Of a DNA stretch of 64,000 nt, positions 24,773 through 36,896 are shown one piece after another (within the stretch, counting starts at the first letter, position 1; every line of letters starts with the position of its first letter). The stretch is from Cryptomeria japonica (taxonomy: Eukaryota; Streptophyta; Pinopsida; Cupressales; Cupressaceae), in contig NC_081408.1 in assembly GCF_030272615.1 (NCBI RefSeq), forward strand, positions 338,924,793 through 338,988,792, in the 5' to 3' direction. Below the pieces are notes generated by a model that was not told where the DNA came from, searched no databases, and saw only the letters and a program-made list of their open reading frames with translations. The position numbers were made by a program, and so were the translations under genes.

Positions 24773-27429
24773 AGACAATGCAACTTGTCGCGTTGTTTCA
24801 AAGAAAATGATCAAATGATATATGCCCCAGAGGTGTCTTGGTAAGGGTGATGATTGATTGGTTATGCCCCCTTGAGAGAATGATTGAACATAATGATGGA
24901 GATTGATCTCTCGATAGATCATGGGAGAGAAGATTGGATGATTGATATCATGCAAGTGATTAGATTGAGATGTACATTTGATAGAAATGCATAGTTGATG
25001 AGGCGTAACTGAACAATTGATGGAAATGAACAGTATAGCTAAATTGATAAGTTAATTAAGTTGATAGGGATTTATGCTAGCGCAAGATAAGGTGATCCAA
25101 TGATTGATTGATTGATCCAAGGCATTGAGATTGCAAGAAGCAAGGTAGTTGATAAAGAGATTAAAGATTCTAAGACATGCATCAGTTGGATAAATTGTTT
25201 AATTGATCTTGCTACAATAAGAAGAATGAAGAAGATGATGAAATAAATGATGAAAAAGATAGATGAGAAGGAGGATGAAAAGAGAAAAGTGATTTTTTAT
25301 GAAGAATGACGAGAAAGAGGATATGAAAGCGATGAGAATTCTTGTGCTTTTTAAGTGCTTGTATCATCATCGAGCTTATTATAGAAAAAGGCAAAAAATC
25401 ATCTGGATATGAATTAGACCCAAATGAATCAGTCACTCCAATTGCGAGAAGGAAAACATATTAGACAGTAAAGGAATGCCTTAGTGTGTATCAAACCAAT
25501 ATGTCTTCGATGATCTTAAGAGATCATGTCCTAGGATGTGTCATCATATTCCTCAGGAACATCCTGCAAGTAGCAAACAAGTGAACATGCCCCATCCTCG
25601 CCTTTCTAGTCAGAGACATCCTGGAAAAGCTAAAAGACATGTCACCAAAAAGGAAAATCAGAAACAATCAAGAGAAAATAAAAAAACAATATGTTTCATG
25701 TCGAATGATTTTTTTGTTCAAAGTTGATGGGTTCGGGTGTATAAGTTGATCAGATGTTGTTCTGTTTGCTCAATTTTAAGTCTCGTCCCATCATGAGCCA
25801 GTTGAAGTTCTAAAGCTGCATGCTTGTTCGAAGTGTTTGTGTCATCGCAATGTTTATTGCATGTTTTTGGAGTTTTATGATTTCTAGGGTTTTATGAATA
25901 TTTTAATTTTTAGGGTTTTTTCAAGATATTTTATGATTTTTATGGTTTTTTCATGACATTTTATGATTTTTAAGATTTTTTCAAGACCTTTTATGATTTT
26001 TAAGATTTTTTAGGACATTTTATGATTTTTAAGATTTTTTAGGACATTTAATGATTTTTAAGATTTTTTCAGGACATTTTACATTTTTTTTATTTTTTTC
26101 AGGACATTTTACGATTTTTAAGATTTTTTCAAGAGATTTTACGATTTTTATGATTTTTAGAATTTTTTGGAATGTTTGCCCCTAGTGTCAAGAAAGGTAA
26201 AAGGAAGTTTGAGTAGATGGATGAACAAACAGGACATGAATGGATAAGCGAATGATGGAGAAAGCTTATGTGATTGTCAAGGACTATCTCACAATAGGGT
26301 AGCATGTTAATCCAAGCTCAAGGATCAGATATAGCAATATAAAGCAAGGGTATGGTATAACTAATGTCATATGGTCCAAAGAAATGACCATGTCAAGAGG
26401 TTTTTTTTTGCATTTTATATCCTTAATTTTGATCAAGATCGAGAGATAGATTTGGATAGGAGGCATATATGATAAGCAAGATCAAAAGGGGCTAATGATG
26501 GATGGAAGCAAGCAATGGACAAAATAATGGATGGGAGCTTAAGGGTGTGGATCAAGTGCAATAGATAGGACATGCAAAAGCCTGTAAAGATCCTTACCCT
26601 TGTCAAGATCAAAGGTGGAAAAAGGGATATGGATGGATATAGAGTGAATAAGGGATAATGGAGGATGAGGGATAATAGATGGATGCACATAGATGGAACT
26701 TGCCTTTAGTGAATAGTGCAAGAGGACAATGAATTACACATGACGCCTATTTGCGAGGTTTTCACCAATGGACGAAATGTTTTATTTATTTATTTTTATT
26801 TGTCACTTTTTTTTCTTTTTCCCTTTTTTTTTTCTCATTTTGACATCTTTCTTTCATTTTTTTTTACTTTTTGACTTTTTTCGAACTGTTGGAAGATGAT
26901 GGATACTTGATAGGAGATATGACTCAGGAATCAAGTTGTTCTCTAGATAATATCCCTGAAATATGTTCTATAATGATCCATGGCTATTGAAGGTATGCTC
27001 AAAGATGTTGATAGGGTGATGGTAAAGGGAGATGAAATGGATGATAAGACAAAAAAGGTTATAAGGATTTATGCAAAGGATTGGATAAGAGGGATGGGAG
27101 GATAGAAAATAGGTGTTGGATAATGGATGGGATGTTGTAAGATTTGTGTAGGAGTGGATGGAAATATTAGCAAGGTCAACATTGGCACACACCTTGAAGG
27201 GTGATGGAATGAGGGAGGAATAGTGGAGTTTGGAGTTTGTGATTTTGATGGAAAGGTTGATGTGTATTTTAGGACACAAGGAACCAAAACAGATGAAGGA
27301 GGTGATAGAGGTTTTAGGATAGTAGATGTGGGAGAAGTTGGAGTAGCAAACTTGAATGCCAATTTTGATTTTTCTTTAGTGTGCAAGTCATGTACGAGCG
27401 ACTTGGGAATCCACATGGTTCTTGATTTT
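24773..27429 (-). other. E5 non-coding trailer
   Basis: 2.7 kb between gag and the polypurine tract where pol would lie in a full element. Read on the minus strand there is no RT, RNase H or integrase motif. Short frames at 27,279-26,968 and 26,721-26,433 are low-complexity (Ser, Pro, His, Leu rich) and look like chance. Holds the tandem repeat at 25,866-26,170. Confidence 0.6.
25866..26170. repeat. T-rich tandem repeat, about 30-bp unit
   Basis: About eight degenerate units like TTTTATGATTTTTAAGATTT followed by TTTCAGGACA. A(T)-biased low complexity inside the E5 trailer. Confidence 0.85.
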
Positions 27430-27660
27430 TCATTTTTTGTGATACTTTAGAACAAATTGCTTCGATGTAAGACTTAGGAAGCCATACAAATTTTGACTTT
27501 TCTTCTTTCTTTGTGGGCCTTTGTGGCCTTTTGGACATTTCTTTCTTTTGTAGTCCCTTGGAATGCATTGCTTATCCAAGCACCTTAGGAACCCATATGG
27601 TTTTTGAAATTTCTTTCTTTTTCTCAATGGGCATTTGTGGCCTTTTGTATATATCTTTTT
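27380..27660 (-). repeat. Coding tandem repeat at gag C-terminus
   Basis: Two clear units (around 27,450-27,555 and 27,560-27,660) and a weaker third near 27,380-27,440 repeat on the DNA level, with shared words such as GACTTAGGAAGCCATA and CCTTAGGAACCCATATGG. They encode basic GHK-containing repeats of E5 gag. Confidence 0.7.
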
Positions 27661-29466
27661 CTTTTGGATCACATTTTTCTTTGTTTTTACATGTCGATTA
27701 GATGGGAAATGTTGATCCTTAAATGCATGTGGATTGTTTGACTCATGACTTTTATGCTTGGCATCCAGATTGCTTGGAGAAGGAAAAGAATGTGTGGATG
27801 GATAGGAATGATATGGAGGTTTGGATGAATGGAAGGTGCTCGAAGATGTGTGCCCTTGTTGATCCTGCATAAGGAATGAACGGATATAGGGACCTAAAAT
27901 AGATGGAAGGGGGGAAGGGGAAGGCATGTATTTGGATTTAGTTGGAGAAATGTAGGATTGATGATGGATACCAACATCTTGAGAGTGAGAAATGTAGCCA
28001 TTATAATCAAGATTTTTTTTTATATCAGGGGGTTCCAATATACCTTGTTCATTAATGTCTAACCCTTTTCTTTGATAATGCATTCTTTGTAAGATCTTTT
28101 TAACAATGTGTTTCTTCTTACTTTTGATGCCAGAGGCAAGTCCATTTTGAGGTGGAGGTGGCTTACAAGGAATGATAGGATCATGAGAGGTCTTTATGGG
28201 CATGATGGACTCTTGAGGTAAACATGGAGAATTGTGACAAGGGAATAAAGGGATACTTTGATCTTGACATGGAAGAGGATAATTGGATAGAGTAGGAAGG
28301 GTGTTTGACTCTTCATTTTGAATAGGATCATTTGAAAAGGTGGAAGAGGTATCATGATCTTGCTTAGGAAGTGGATTAGGAATGGGATTTAGAAGGATGC
28401 TTTTCTCTTGAGATGGAAGGGGATCATCTTGGAAGAAATAGAAAGGTACAAGGGGATCATCATGGGATTCTAGGGAGGTAGGATCTTTTTCAACCATTGG
28501 ATGAGATTGGAGAGTTTTGGTGTCTTGATCTTGATTTATTATAGAACTCATTTCTTCATTTTTCAGATTATCCTCTTGACATGGAGCCACTTATAAGGAA
28601 GGGGTAGTAATTTCGATATGTGATTCTTGTAAGGTGTTCATGTTTTCGCATAATGGGGAAGCATTTTGGATGGGGCCTTCTAGAGTGGGTATGATTGGAA
28701 TCGAAGTGCATAATGGCATAGGATCTAAGATATCTGAATTGTATAAAGGATTTGTATAAAAGAATGGATTATCTTGGATTTGTACTATTGATAGCCCTTG
28801 AGGGTCAACATGAGAAGTTTCACCATTAGGTTCATTGTTTGAAGGAGATGGTATGGATTGTTGTTGAGAATTTTTAGGAGATGAAGGCATCGTGAAAGAG
28901 ATGGAGGCCACATATGGAGCCTTGCTAGACATAGGTGTATTATTTTGATCATGCTTGGTAATGACATCTAGTTTCTCCTTAGGTGAGTCGTTAGGATCTT
29001 CAATTTCAATAACACCATTATCAAGGAGGTCTTGAATTTTATGTTTTAATTCCATGCACATTGAAGTCTTATGTTTGTTATGTCTATGATATGCACAATA
29101 ATTACTCAAAAATTCACATCCCCGTGTGGTCTTGTTAGGCAATATGATAAGATTGAGCTCAAGAATCTCTTTCAAAGTTGACTCAATAGATTGTCCCAAA
29201 TGTGTAAATTGTCTATTTGAGGGATATTTTGAAGAAATGTCTTGTTGTCTTGGTGAATAATTCATGGGATCTTGTCAAAGATTTGTCTTTTGATTTTCAA
29301 TCAATTGTTGTTCCAGCTTATATAGTCTATTTAGCATTTCTTGAAGTTTGTTGTTCTTGATATTGTGAAATTCTATCTTAAGAGGGGTCATTGAATCTTT
29401 TTGTTGGACTTAAATGTCATATATTTCACTCTTGAGATATAAAATTTGTTGGGCCAAAGTAGCCAT
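27430..29466 (-). pseudogene. E5 gag-like protein
   Basis: One frame from ATG at 29,466 (MATLAQQILYLKSEIYDI) to 27,430, about 679 codons with only three or so stops (one TAA at 28,591-28,593, others near 29,410 and 29,277), so it was open recently. The N-terminus is helical (KNNKLQEMLNRLYKLEQQL). A Cys/His knuckle reads YCAYHRHNKHKTSMCMELKH and is followed by IQDLLDNGVIEIE, matching the CxYHxxxxHxTxxC..LK..I.DLI pattern of plant Ty3/gypsy Gag. The middle is Pro/Ser/Gln rich. The C-terminus has two basic repeats of about 35 residues, KGHKCPLRKRKKFQKPYGFL and KGHKGPQRKKKSQNLYGFL. Likely role: capsid and RNA packaging for an element that borrows enzymes. Confidence 0.75.
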
Positions 29467-30379
29467 GGAGATTTATGATAGTTCTGATCTTTGACCTAGG
29501 ACAATGTATGAGACTCTAGGTATGATGAAAAGCCTAAAGTGAAAAGGGGGAAATATATGATATGAGTGAGATTAGGATGTGATAAGGATCAATGCAAAAA
29601 TGCAATCTATGTGGCATGACTACTAAAGGATTGATGCAAAAATGCAATCTATATGATAGGAAAGTGATGTGCAGCTAAACCTTAACTAGGATATGAGAAT
29701 GAATGATGCTTGATGCAAGGACTAAGGATTTTCTAGGTCTGAAAAATATTTCCAATGTGGGGTTTGACTTGTGCTATGATGGATAGACACAAGGATAAGT
29801 TATCAAAGAGAGGGTATGCTATGATAGGAGATGATGAACTCCAAGTGGAATACCAACTCAAAGACACTGATAGATTCTCTAACTCGAGGAAGGTGCACCT
29901 CAAGTGATAAGGAGGATTGATGATCAAAATTTGATGTCAAAACTAAGATGAGAAATCCTAAGTGCAAGCAATGTTTTTGGGTTTTTTTGGATTTTTTATT
30001 TTTCTTTATTTTTTTTTGTGGTATGCAAATAATAATGAAATGCTAGGACCAATGATGAAATGACCTAAGGAACTTATGCAAGGTTTAAGGTTATGTCCTA
30101 AAAGAATGATGGAAGGCTATGCAAAGATTATGGGTATGATCTAAGGGGTTTATGCACATGGGTACAACCTAATGGTGGTATGAAAAGCTATGCAAAAGTT
30201 TGATCTAGGAGTGGTATGCAAGGACTAGGTATAAATAAATGAGATATGCAAGGATCAAAGGTGCAACTAGGTGAAGACTTATGCAAGGACCTAAAAGGTA
30301 CCAGAAGCTAGAATTATGTGACTAAGCAAGGATCTAAAAGATCAGAACCTGAAAAATAATGTCTCATGGGTTCAATGTT

Positions 30380-31120
30380 TCAAGGACAATGTTGTTTTGC
30401 AATGTTTTGTTTTACAACATGGATGGATGCTTGAAAGTTTAGATCAAAGTTTGTGTAAAGTGTTTCAATTTCAAGTGTGGTGTTGATTGTGAAATGTTCT
30501 TGTTTGTTTGTGCACACACTCAGAAAACATGATAGACAAAATGTTTGTTTGATTTTACAATAAAAACACATTCAAGCACAATGCTAAGGTTGGCCAGGAC
30601 AATAGTTGTTGAATCTCACTTGGGGGGTTACCCCAAGCTATACAATTAAGAGTGGATACTTAGGTGCTTGACCCCATTAGCTCCACCATCGGCACTCACT
30701 TCTCCAGGGCAGCCAAGCACCAATCCCCATGAAAACTCCCCATGGCAAACTTTGTATCTCTACTAAGAACCATAAGAATGTGAGTCGCTTCAGAGGTCCG
30801 ACCTCCTGCATCATCAACTAGAAGGATTTTGGCTTCTAACACAAAAGGTGTCAAGTAAGGGCATCCGTTCAAGTGGCCATACATGCGGTGGCATACGCTC
30901 TGTTAAGGAAGGCTCCCAGCCTATAGAGGTTGCGCTCTATAGGGTTTATGGGGAGACATGTCATCGGTATGAACTAATCAGCACTCGTTGCTTGCAATTT
31001 TCGTCACAAACGCATTTATTTATAGTGGTTCGGAAGAGCTTGGCTTTAGCCCATTACCACTTGGGTCATTCCCTCTCACCAAGCCTTAAGGGCTTCTCGA
31101 GAGGCAGGCCCTCTAAAAGG
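30380..31120 (-). repeat. Leader module shared with 59,800-60,480
   Basis: Read on the minus strand this block matches the plus strand at about 59,930-60,480: AAGTGGTAATGGGCTAAA occurs in both, as does the stretch from GATTCAACAA..ATTGTCCT to CAACCTTAG.ATTGTG. Spacing is similar. It marks E5 and the E8 remnant as members of one superfamily. Confidence 0.75.
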
Positions 31121-31379
31121 TAAAACAAAAAGAGCCTATTTCTCAAGACACAAAAGACACTGGTTAATTTTAAAGCACCAATTCGAAATGTGGTCTAAGC
31201 TAAAAAAATCAGACAATCTGTTTCAAATCACCATTTCTTCGACATGCGTCCTGCATCAAATGACATTAGTAGTTTCAAGAGATTATCTTCAACCAACGAG
31301 ATTGGATGCCATAAGAGTGAACCTGCACAAGCACAAAAACGCAATAATATTAGTTCGCAAAAAAAAATCAAAACACATT

Positions 31380-31720
31380 TGACACAAAACTAAACATTAG
31401 TCTAATTAATTAAAAAAATATATACTCTAATTAACAAATTAAAAAATCTAATTAAAAAAAATTAAATCCAAAATCTAAAATCTAACTTAAGAAACCAAAA
31501 TCTAATTTAAAAAAAAAAATCTAAACTTTAAAATTTAACTAAAAAATCAATAAAAATCTAATTTATAAAATCTAAACTCTAAAATCTAAATTTTAAAACT
31601 AAAATCTAATTTAAAAAATCTAAAAACTAAAATCTATTTAAAAAAGCTAACTAAAAAGTAAATCTTATTTAAAAAACTAAAATCGCATTCTAATTCAAAC
31701 TACCTAATTCCAGCTAAAAA
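31380..31720. repeat. Degenerate AAATCTAA repeat
   Basis: Low-complexity A-rich DNA in which AAATCTAA and AATTTAAAAA recur many times at irregular spacing. Confidence 0.8.
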
Positions 31721-32904
31721 GTAAAACTAACCAAAAAACGTCAAAAAGTAAAATGCTTGCAAACTATGCCCAAAATGGACTTGTTTTGAAAGAATTTTTC
31801 AGCCATGTGGGAAGCCAAGTAATGGGAGAATATGGAGTGCAGATTTTGTTATACTAAATGTATGAGTAATATAGCAATGTGAAACCAAATTTAATAGCGT
31901 GGAAGCCTAAACAAGGTACATGACCAGTTTGACAGGCTGCGTGGTAATTGTTTGTAGGCAATTGAATACTTTATCAGACATGGAAGCATCTACAAGGTGT
32001 GTTATTGTTCTGAACGTACAGAGAATATGGTCCAAATCTGTAAAATGTGAGTATAAAAATCTGCAATAAGGCTCAAAATTGTATCTTCTTCAAGACCATT
32101 AAAAACATATTTGTATTTAAAAAAACTAACAAACAATCAACATCAAATGGTGCATTTGAAATCTGCAACAAGACTCAGAACTTGAAGCATTGTCTTAGGT
32201 GGATTTGAATAATGATGTGCAAAGTTAAACATAAGGCATGTGAACTTTCTAATTAATGCTTTAGGAAAAAGAAAGAAAAAGAATGTGGGTACACAGGGAC
32301 TTTGTGGAAGTTCTTCCTGCCTTGATGCAACGATTTTTCCCACGTCCTCCTTGTCAAAATACGTGGTCCAAACAGAGATTGAATGCATTAAGGTGAGTAT
32401 TAAAAACGCATTAGTATGAGCAAAATGAAGAGATTAAAACATTGATGCCTCATTGCATGTGCACCAAAAATGTGGGACAGAACACATGTTTGACAAGAAG
32501 TGCAGTAGCAAGAAATGATTGTAGAAACTCGGTGATTGCAATGTTTTTCAGAGAAAACGTATTTTCAAATAGAATTTTTCAACAAATCTGTTTGGTAGGT
32601 GAAGAGCCCATTATAACAACATGCAAACTGTGGAAACACGAGCAAGGCATATGAATGATTTTTAGTAATACGCGAGATCATAGACAAAGTATTTGAATCT
32701 AAATATTGTGTAGGAGAGACAAGGCACGTGAACACAAATTTGAAAGCATAGCCAAAGCACATTAAATATTAAACAAAATACATAAACCTGTGAGCACAAA
32801 CAAGGCAGATTAACTATTTGATAGAATGCTCAAAGAAACTATCTCATGAATTCCATGCTTTGCAAACTTCTATCAAGCGAAATTAAATCGAATGAAAGGA
32901 CAAG

Positions 32905-32927
32905 GATCGGTCCCACCGGGCATGCCA
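32905..32927 (-). promoter_or_regulatory. E5 primer binding site candidate
   Basis: Minus strand reads TGGCATGCCCGGTGGGACC starting two bases from the LTR end. The TGG start and position fit a PBS; I cannot name the tRNA with confidence. Confidence 0.6.
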
Positions 32928-32929
32928 AA

Positions 32930-33630
32930 TGTAGATGGAGGAAATGGATTGAATACGATTTCAATCTTCCAACATCCAACAATGAAGTACCTGCAAGAGA
33001 AACACACATGCAAATGCAAATATCTAAGCTAAAACACACATGCATGCAACAAAAATTCACTCCATTGCACTCGTATTCCTCAAGATTTCACATTTAATCT
33101 ATATTTGCTCTCAGAAGCACTTATGCAAAAAGCTATGAGGAAATGGAGATTTGAAAATGCAAACATAGCGGATAAGATGTCAAGATAATGGGACGCAAAC
33201 TGGCATAAGTTCGACGCATAAAGATGAGATGCTCAAATAAGAGAGAGGGGCTTGTTTAAATAGATTTTCTCTGGGCAAGTTCATGTTGTGGGATGAATAT
33301 GGGATAATGCAAGATGAGTGGTATAGGGAAGAAGAGTGGTAAATGGGAAATGGTAAGTGGTAGGAGGGGATATTAAAGGGGTTTTATTAAATAAATAGAG
33401 AAATGTATATAAGGTGAATGCATGAAGGCATATAAATGAATATGATAAATGTTTTATTTAATAAATTTAATGGATAAATGATGATATATCAATAATATTA
33501 TAATGAAAGATGGAGATTATGAATAATTAATTATGGAGAAATAATAGTGTAATAATAAGGACTCGCCTGATGTTCGGAGAAATTTGAAATTAAATGAGGA
33601 CAAACTAATGGAAATTTTTATGTGTCTACA
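32930..33630 (-). repeat. E5 5' LTR (701 bp)
   Basis: Partner of 24,057-24,757; TSD GATAC follows at 33,631. Confidence 0.95.
33255..33262 (-). promoter_or_regulatory. E5 LTR TATA-box candidate
   Basis: Minus strand TATTTAAA in the 5' LTR, unchanged in the 3' LTR. No experimental start is visible. Confidence 0.4.
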
Positions 33631-33862
33631 GATACATTCCCTTGATTTCCTTAGTGCCTAAATCCTCCAAGGTGCAGTGAATATAGACCCTGACATCTTC
33701 CACATAAACCACGCCATCGGGAACCCTCGAAAATGCGCCAGTAGAGTCTTCCTTCTTAGCAATTTGGGGAACTTCCTTGAAAATAGGTCTAAGCCCATCC
33801 TTAACCTCAACAATAGTGGGATTCGCAATGAAAGTAGGAGCAGATGATGATCTGGATATCAT
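33631..33862 (-). pseudogene. E2 ORF2, 5' part
   Basis: ATG at 33,862 (MISRSSSAPTFIANPTIVEV), matching E3 ORF2 (MASSSALEFIENPIVIEV). Then RPIFKEVPQIAKKEDSTGAF (E3: RPIFKLIPKIAKKDDTLGAF) and VVYVEDVRVYIHCTLEDLG. The frame is cut by E5 at codon 78 and resumes at 24,056 as a continuous reading (KGMY then QSKILG). Confidence 0.85.
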
Positions 33863-34259
33863 TTCAAAGAAATACCTGGATAACGATTGTTGGTTGAAAG
33901 ATTTTGATTACTTCTTAGATAAGTGCTAGAAATTCTTTGGAATGCCTTTGCTCTCTATTGATTGCCTATGATTCACCTTTGCTTCACTTTGGTTTTCTCA
34001 AGTGATGGGTGAGTGAAAATGAGTCCATTTTCCCTTTTTATCAGCAATTAAACCCTAATTCATCACTGTCGTAAATGCTTTAGCAATGTGCCCTACCGAA
34101 TGTCAGTTTCACAATTTTATGTTGGATAAACCTTCATCAATGATCAATAGCACTCTCCAGATCTCTTCCAGGTAATATGCAAGATTTTCAATGAATTTGC
34201 CAACCCCTAAGGCATATGCCTCAGTTACCAGTTGAATTTCCTATCGATGCAAGAATGCT

Positions 34260-35359
34260 CTATTCTACTAGTGGAGTTACTGGTGTTGTTGCATCTCCAC
34301 TTGGTTCTTCAAATTTTCTAAACCATCTCTTGGTGTGATCTTGTTGTATTTCATCTACCTTTTGCTTTCCTTTCTCATTTGTTTTATCATTGCTAACCGA
34401 TGTAGTCTTACTTCTGCAGTACTTAGCAATATGACCTATTTGTTGCATGCACAACATGTAACATTGTTCTTTTAAATTGCTTTAACATATCCGGTGTCAT
34501 TCCTTGACCTACATTGATTAGCCAAATGTCCAAACTTTCCAAATGCATGACATTTAACATTCATTCTGTAATCTTCTGACTTATGACCATATTTCTTGCA
34601 ATTTGTGCATTGACCGGGAACTGAATTGTAGTTTTGATTTGCTCTATTTCTACATTGTCTAGCCATATGCCCAAATTTATTACAAACAAAATATCTACTA
34701 TTGAATTTGTAAGCATTAGATTGTCATACCGGTTTCCTCTGGTCTAATGAGTTCTATATACTGGTTGTATGATCTTCATTTGTGGTACCAGAGCTTTCAC
34801 CTTGTACAAATCCAAGTCCTCTAGAATCTTCACTTTGCCTTTGTCTTTTCAATAAATCATCCAACTATGCAGCACTAATCTTGAATTTTTCTTTATACTC
34901 ACTTGTTGTAGTTAGATCATCTCTCAGAGTCATTATTTGTCTCTCTAGCTCTTGTTCATTATTTTGAGATTGTACCAAATCAGTTCTTAACAGATTATTT
35001 TCATGAGATAATCTACCACATTCTTCAAATTTGTTCTTCATAGATATAGCAATATTTTCTTCCTTCTTCTTTCTGTCCTCGATATCTTTTGACATCCTCA
35101 TAGTCAGGTCTTTCATTTCATTCCTCATGAGCATGTTTGCTTGACTTAGTTTCTGACATTGTTCCTTAAGTGAATTTTTCTCTTCATCATCTTGGTTTTG
35201 CAAAAGTTCCTTTCTCTTAGCTTGAGCAGATGATAACCTTTCTTGCAGAACAAGAATGAATTCATTAGCAGAATTCAATTCATCTTGTAGCTTTAAGTTC
35301 TTCATCTTTTTAGCATCATAATCCTCAAGTTCCATCTCAAGTTGCTTCTCCATAGCCAT
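34260..35359 (-). pseudogene. E2 ORF1: coiled coil plus four CCHC-type knuckles
   Basis: I chose the ATG at 35,359 (MAMEKQLEMELEDYDAKKMK) because an upstream start would lie in the LTR; E3 has MENLRKQLEITLSDYDAEKV here. Residues 1-165 are a long heptad-type coiled coil. Then four knuckles: VCNKFGHMARQC, CTNCKKYGHKSEDY (last Cys is Tyr), CHAFGKFGHLANQC (second Cys is Phe) and a fourth ending IGHIAKYC. It ends with a Lys-rich tail at 34,260. Stops and a shift near 34,860-34,670 and 34,470 break it. Expected to bind nucleic acid and self-associate, as a Gag would. Confidence 0.8.
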
Positions 35360-35418
35360 CTTCAATGATTCTGGTTTCAGGATCTTCCTCAAGTTGTTAA
35401 ACCTCCTTTGAGGTACCG

Positions 35419-35431
35419 AGCTTTGATACCA
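35419..35431 (-). promoter_or_regulatory. E2 primer binding site
   Basis: Minus strand TGGTATCAAAGCT, two bases from the LTR. Close to the initiator-Met PBS TGGTATCAGAGC used by Ty1/copia elements. Confidence 0.85.
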
Positions 35432-35433
35432 AT

Positions 35434-36336
35434 TGTTGGAATACAATGAATCCAAGAACCCTGAGAGGGGAGGGTGAATCAGTGTTCTACTGGTAACACA
35501 AGATTTTAACTTTTTATAACATACACATATAAACTGGTAAATAAGGAAACATATAACATGAAGTAAATAAACTAGCCACATGAATGAACACCATAACATG
35601 CTGAATTTATACATGGAAAACCTCAAAGAGGAAAAAACATGGTGGGATTTGTGACCCACAATATCAATACACTAGCCATATGAAAGATATTACATAGCAT
35701 GGGGGCCTGCACATACAGGAAGGCACACTGCCTAGAGCACACTGCTCAACATAAAAGAGTATCACTAACTACAAGCTTCTGCTGAGATAAAACAGTAATG
35801 GTGAACTCACAAAATTCATTTGCAATGCCAAAAAGAGTTCCGATTATAGCTCTGTTTTGTACCGGTTCATAAACCCTGAACCCTTCTACCAGTAAATCCT
35901 TTCCTCCAAGAATTCCTTACAAACCATCTATTGATCATTGCATGATATAACATTCACATACAAATGACCTACATACATATCCTTCGCATTACACAGTTCT
36001 ACTACCTTGTCATATATCAAACTGACCTAACAGACTGACTTATATACCCTTTACAAACAATATGCCTTATGTCGGCTTATAATACAAAAGATATTTAATG
36101 TCGGCCCTATACAATAATTACAAAATGATTTTACAAATAAAATCTTTTGGATCCTAGACTGATGTCGGCTTCACTGAAGTGTCGGATGTCGGTGCCAGTG
36201 ATGACCCTGATTACTCCAATGCCAGTATCTATTGGTGTATGCCTCCAAATGTCGATATCTACCGGTATATGCCTTCAATAGAATCTTGTTGCCATCAATG
36301 ACAACATATGAATCCAATGAGTGTCAATTGCCAACA
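35434..36336 (-). repeat. E2 5' LTR
   Basis: 903 bp, partner of 7,177-8,060. It carries the shared boxes CTGAGAGGGGAGGGTGAATC (35,461-35,480, U5 side) and GTTGCCATCAATGACAAC (36,288-36,305, U3 start). Confidence 0.93.
36039..36046 (-). promoter_or_regulatory. E2 LTR TATA-box candidate
   Basis: Minus strand TATATAAG about 290 bp into the LTR; the same sequence is kept in the 3' LTR near 7,781. Confidence 0.45.
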
Positions 36337-36341
36337 CTTCT

Positions 36342-36843
36342 CCTTGTACTCATTTGCAACATCAAGATCATATTTGAGAAGGATAACCTTCTTTCCAAGA
36401 TCTTCCTCATGTTCTCTAGAATTTTGAAGGTCACTCATTAGCTGTCTATTCTCATTCTCAAGTCTGAAACATTCTTCAGATTTTCCTTTCAAGGATTGAG
36501 CAATCTTTTCCCCATTCTTCTTCCTTTCTTCAATCTCTCTTGTCAGTTTCATCACAATGGCTTCCATTTCATTCTTCTTAATTGCATTATCTCTAGCAAG
36601 TCTCGCACATTCTTCAATATTTTCCTTCGGGGCTTCTTCATCAATTGCTTGACTTTCTTTAAGTTGAAGTTGATCAACAAGATCTTTTCTCTTTCCCTTG
36701 GACTTACTCAATTGCTTCCTTAATGTCAAAATGAAATTTTCAACATCCTTAAGATTTGTTTTCAATTCCCAAACCTTGGCATTGGATTGATCTATATCAT
36801 CAAGTGCAACAAGTAACTATTGTCTAAGACCACTGGAATCCAT
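36342..36843 (-). pseudogene. E1 ORF1, 5' half: coiled coil
   Basis: ATG at 36,843 (MDSSGLRQ, then a TAG). It reads on as ELKTNLKDVENFILTLRKQL and a long charged helix (about 150 residues, heptads with Glu/Lys and Leu/Ile), matching the start of E2 and E3 ORF1. It is cut at 36,342 by E2; the CCHC half continues at 7,171. Confidence 0.8.
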
Positions 36844-36896
36844 TAAGACACCTTCCCAGATCTCCCTCAAGTTGTTAGGCTCCTTTCGAGGAACTA

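Larger units (their letters stand above)
29467..32929 (-). other. E5 leader region (3.5 kb, non-coding)
   Basis: Between the 5' LTR and gag. No supported frame. It contains purine-biased stretches, the module at 30,380-31,120 shared with 59,800-60,480, and low-complexity sequence at 31,380-31,720. Long leaders occur in some plant gypsy elements and hold packaging signals; that role here is inference. Confidence 0.6.
24057..33630 (-). mobile_element. E5: gag-only LTR retrotransposon nested in E2
   Basis: Two 701-bp LTRs (24,057-24,757 and 32,930-33,630) start TGTGGATGG or TGTAGATGG and end GTGTCTACA, with perfect TSD GATAC (24,052-24,056; 33,631-33,635). By hand count they differ at about 25 positions (near 3.6 percent), the least of the LTR pairs I compared. 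Internal content on the minus strand: a 3.5 kb leader, one long gag-like frame (29,466-27,430), a 2.7 kb trailer with tandem repeats and a polypurine tract. No pol is visible. The gag knuckle resembles Ty3/gypsy elements of the Tat/Ogre type. Best described as a gag-only, non-autonomous gypsy-type element. Confidence 0.9.

Noticed and set aside
25212-27279. Missing pol of E5 in the trailer
   Set aside because: Minus-strand frames here are low-complexity and show no RT, RNase H or integrase motifs.
27430-28590. A 386-residue host protein
   Set aside because: It is in frame with the 224-residue stretch before it, separated by one stop, and both lie within the E5 LTRs; the pair is one gag-like ORF.
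34260-35359. Host gene encoding a CNBP-like multi-knuckle zinc protein
   Set aside because: The frame lies between a PBS and an LTR of E2 and recurs in E1 and E3, so it is a retroelement ORF.
35434-35659. Upstream start for E2 ORF1 with hydrophobic N-terminus resembling a signal peptide
   Set aside because: The hydrophobic part is translated LTR and PBS sequence; the same artefact appears at 39,346-39,606 and 44,964-45,305 in E3.
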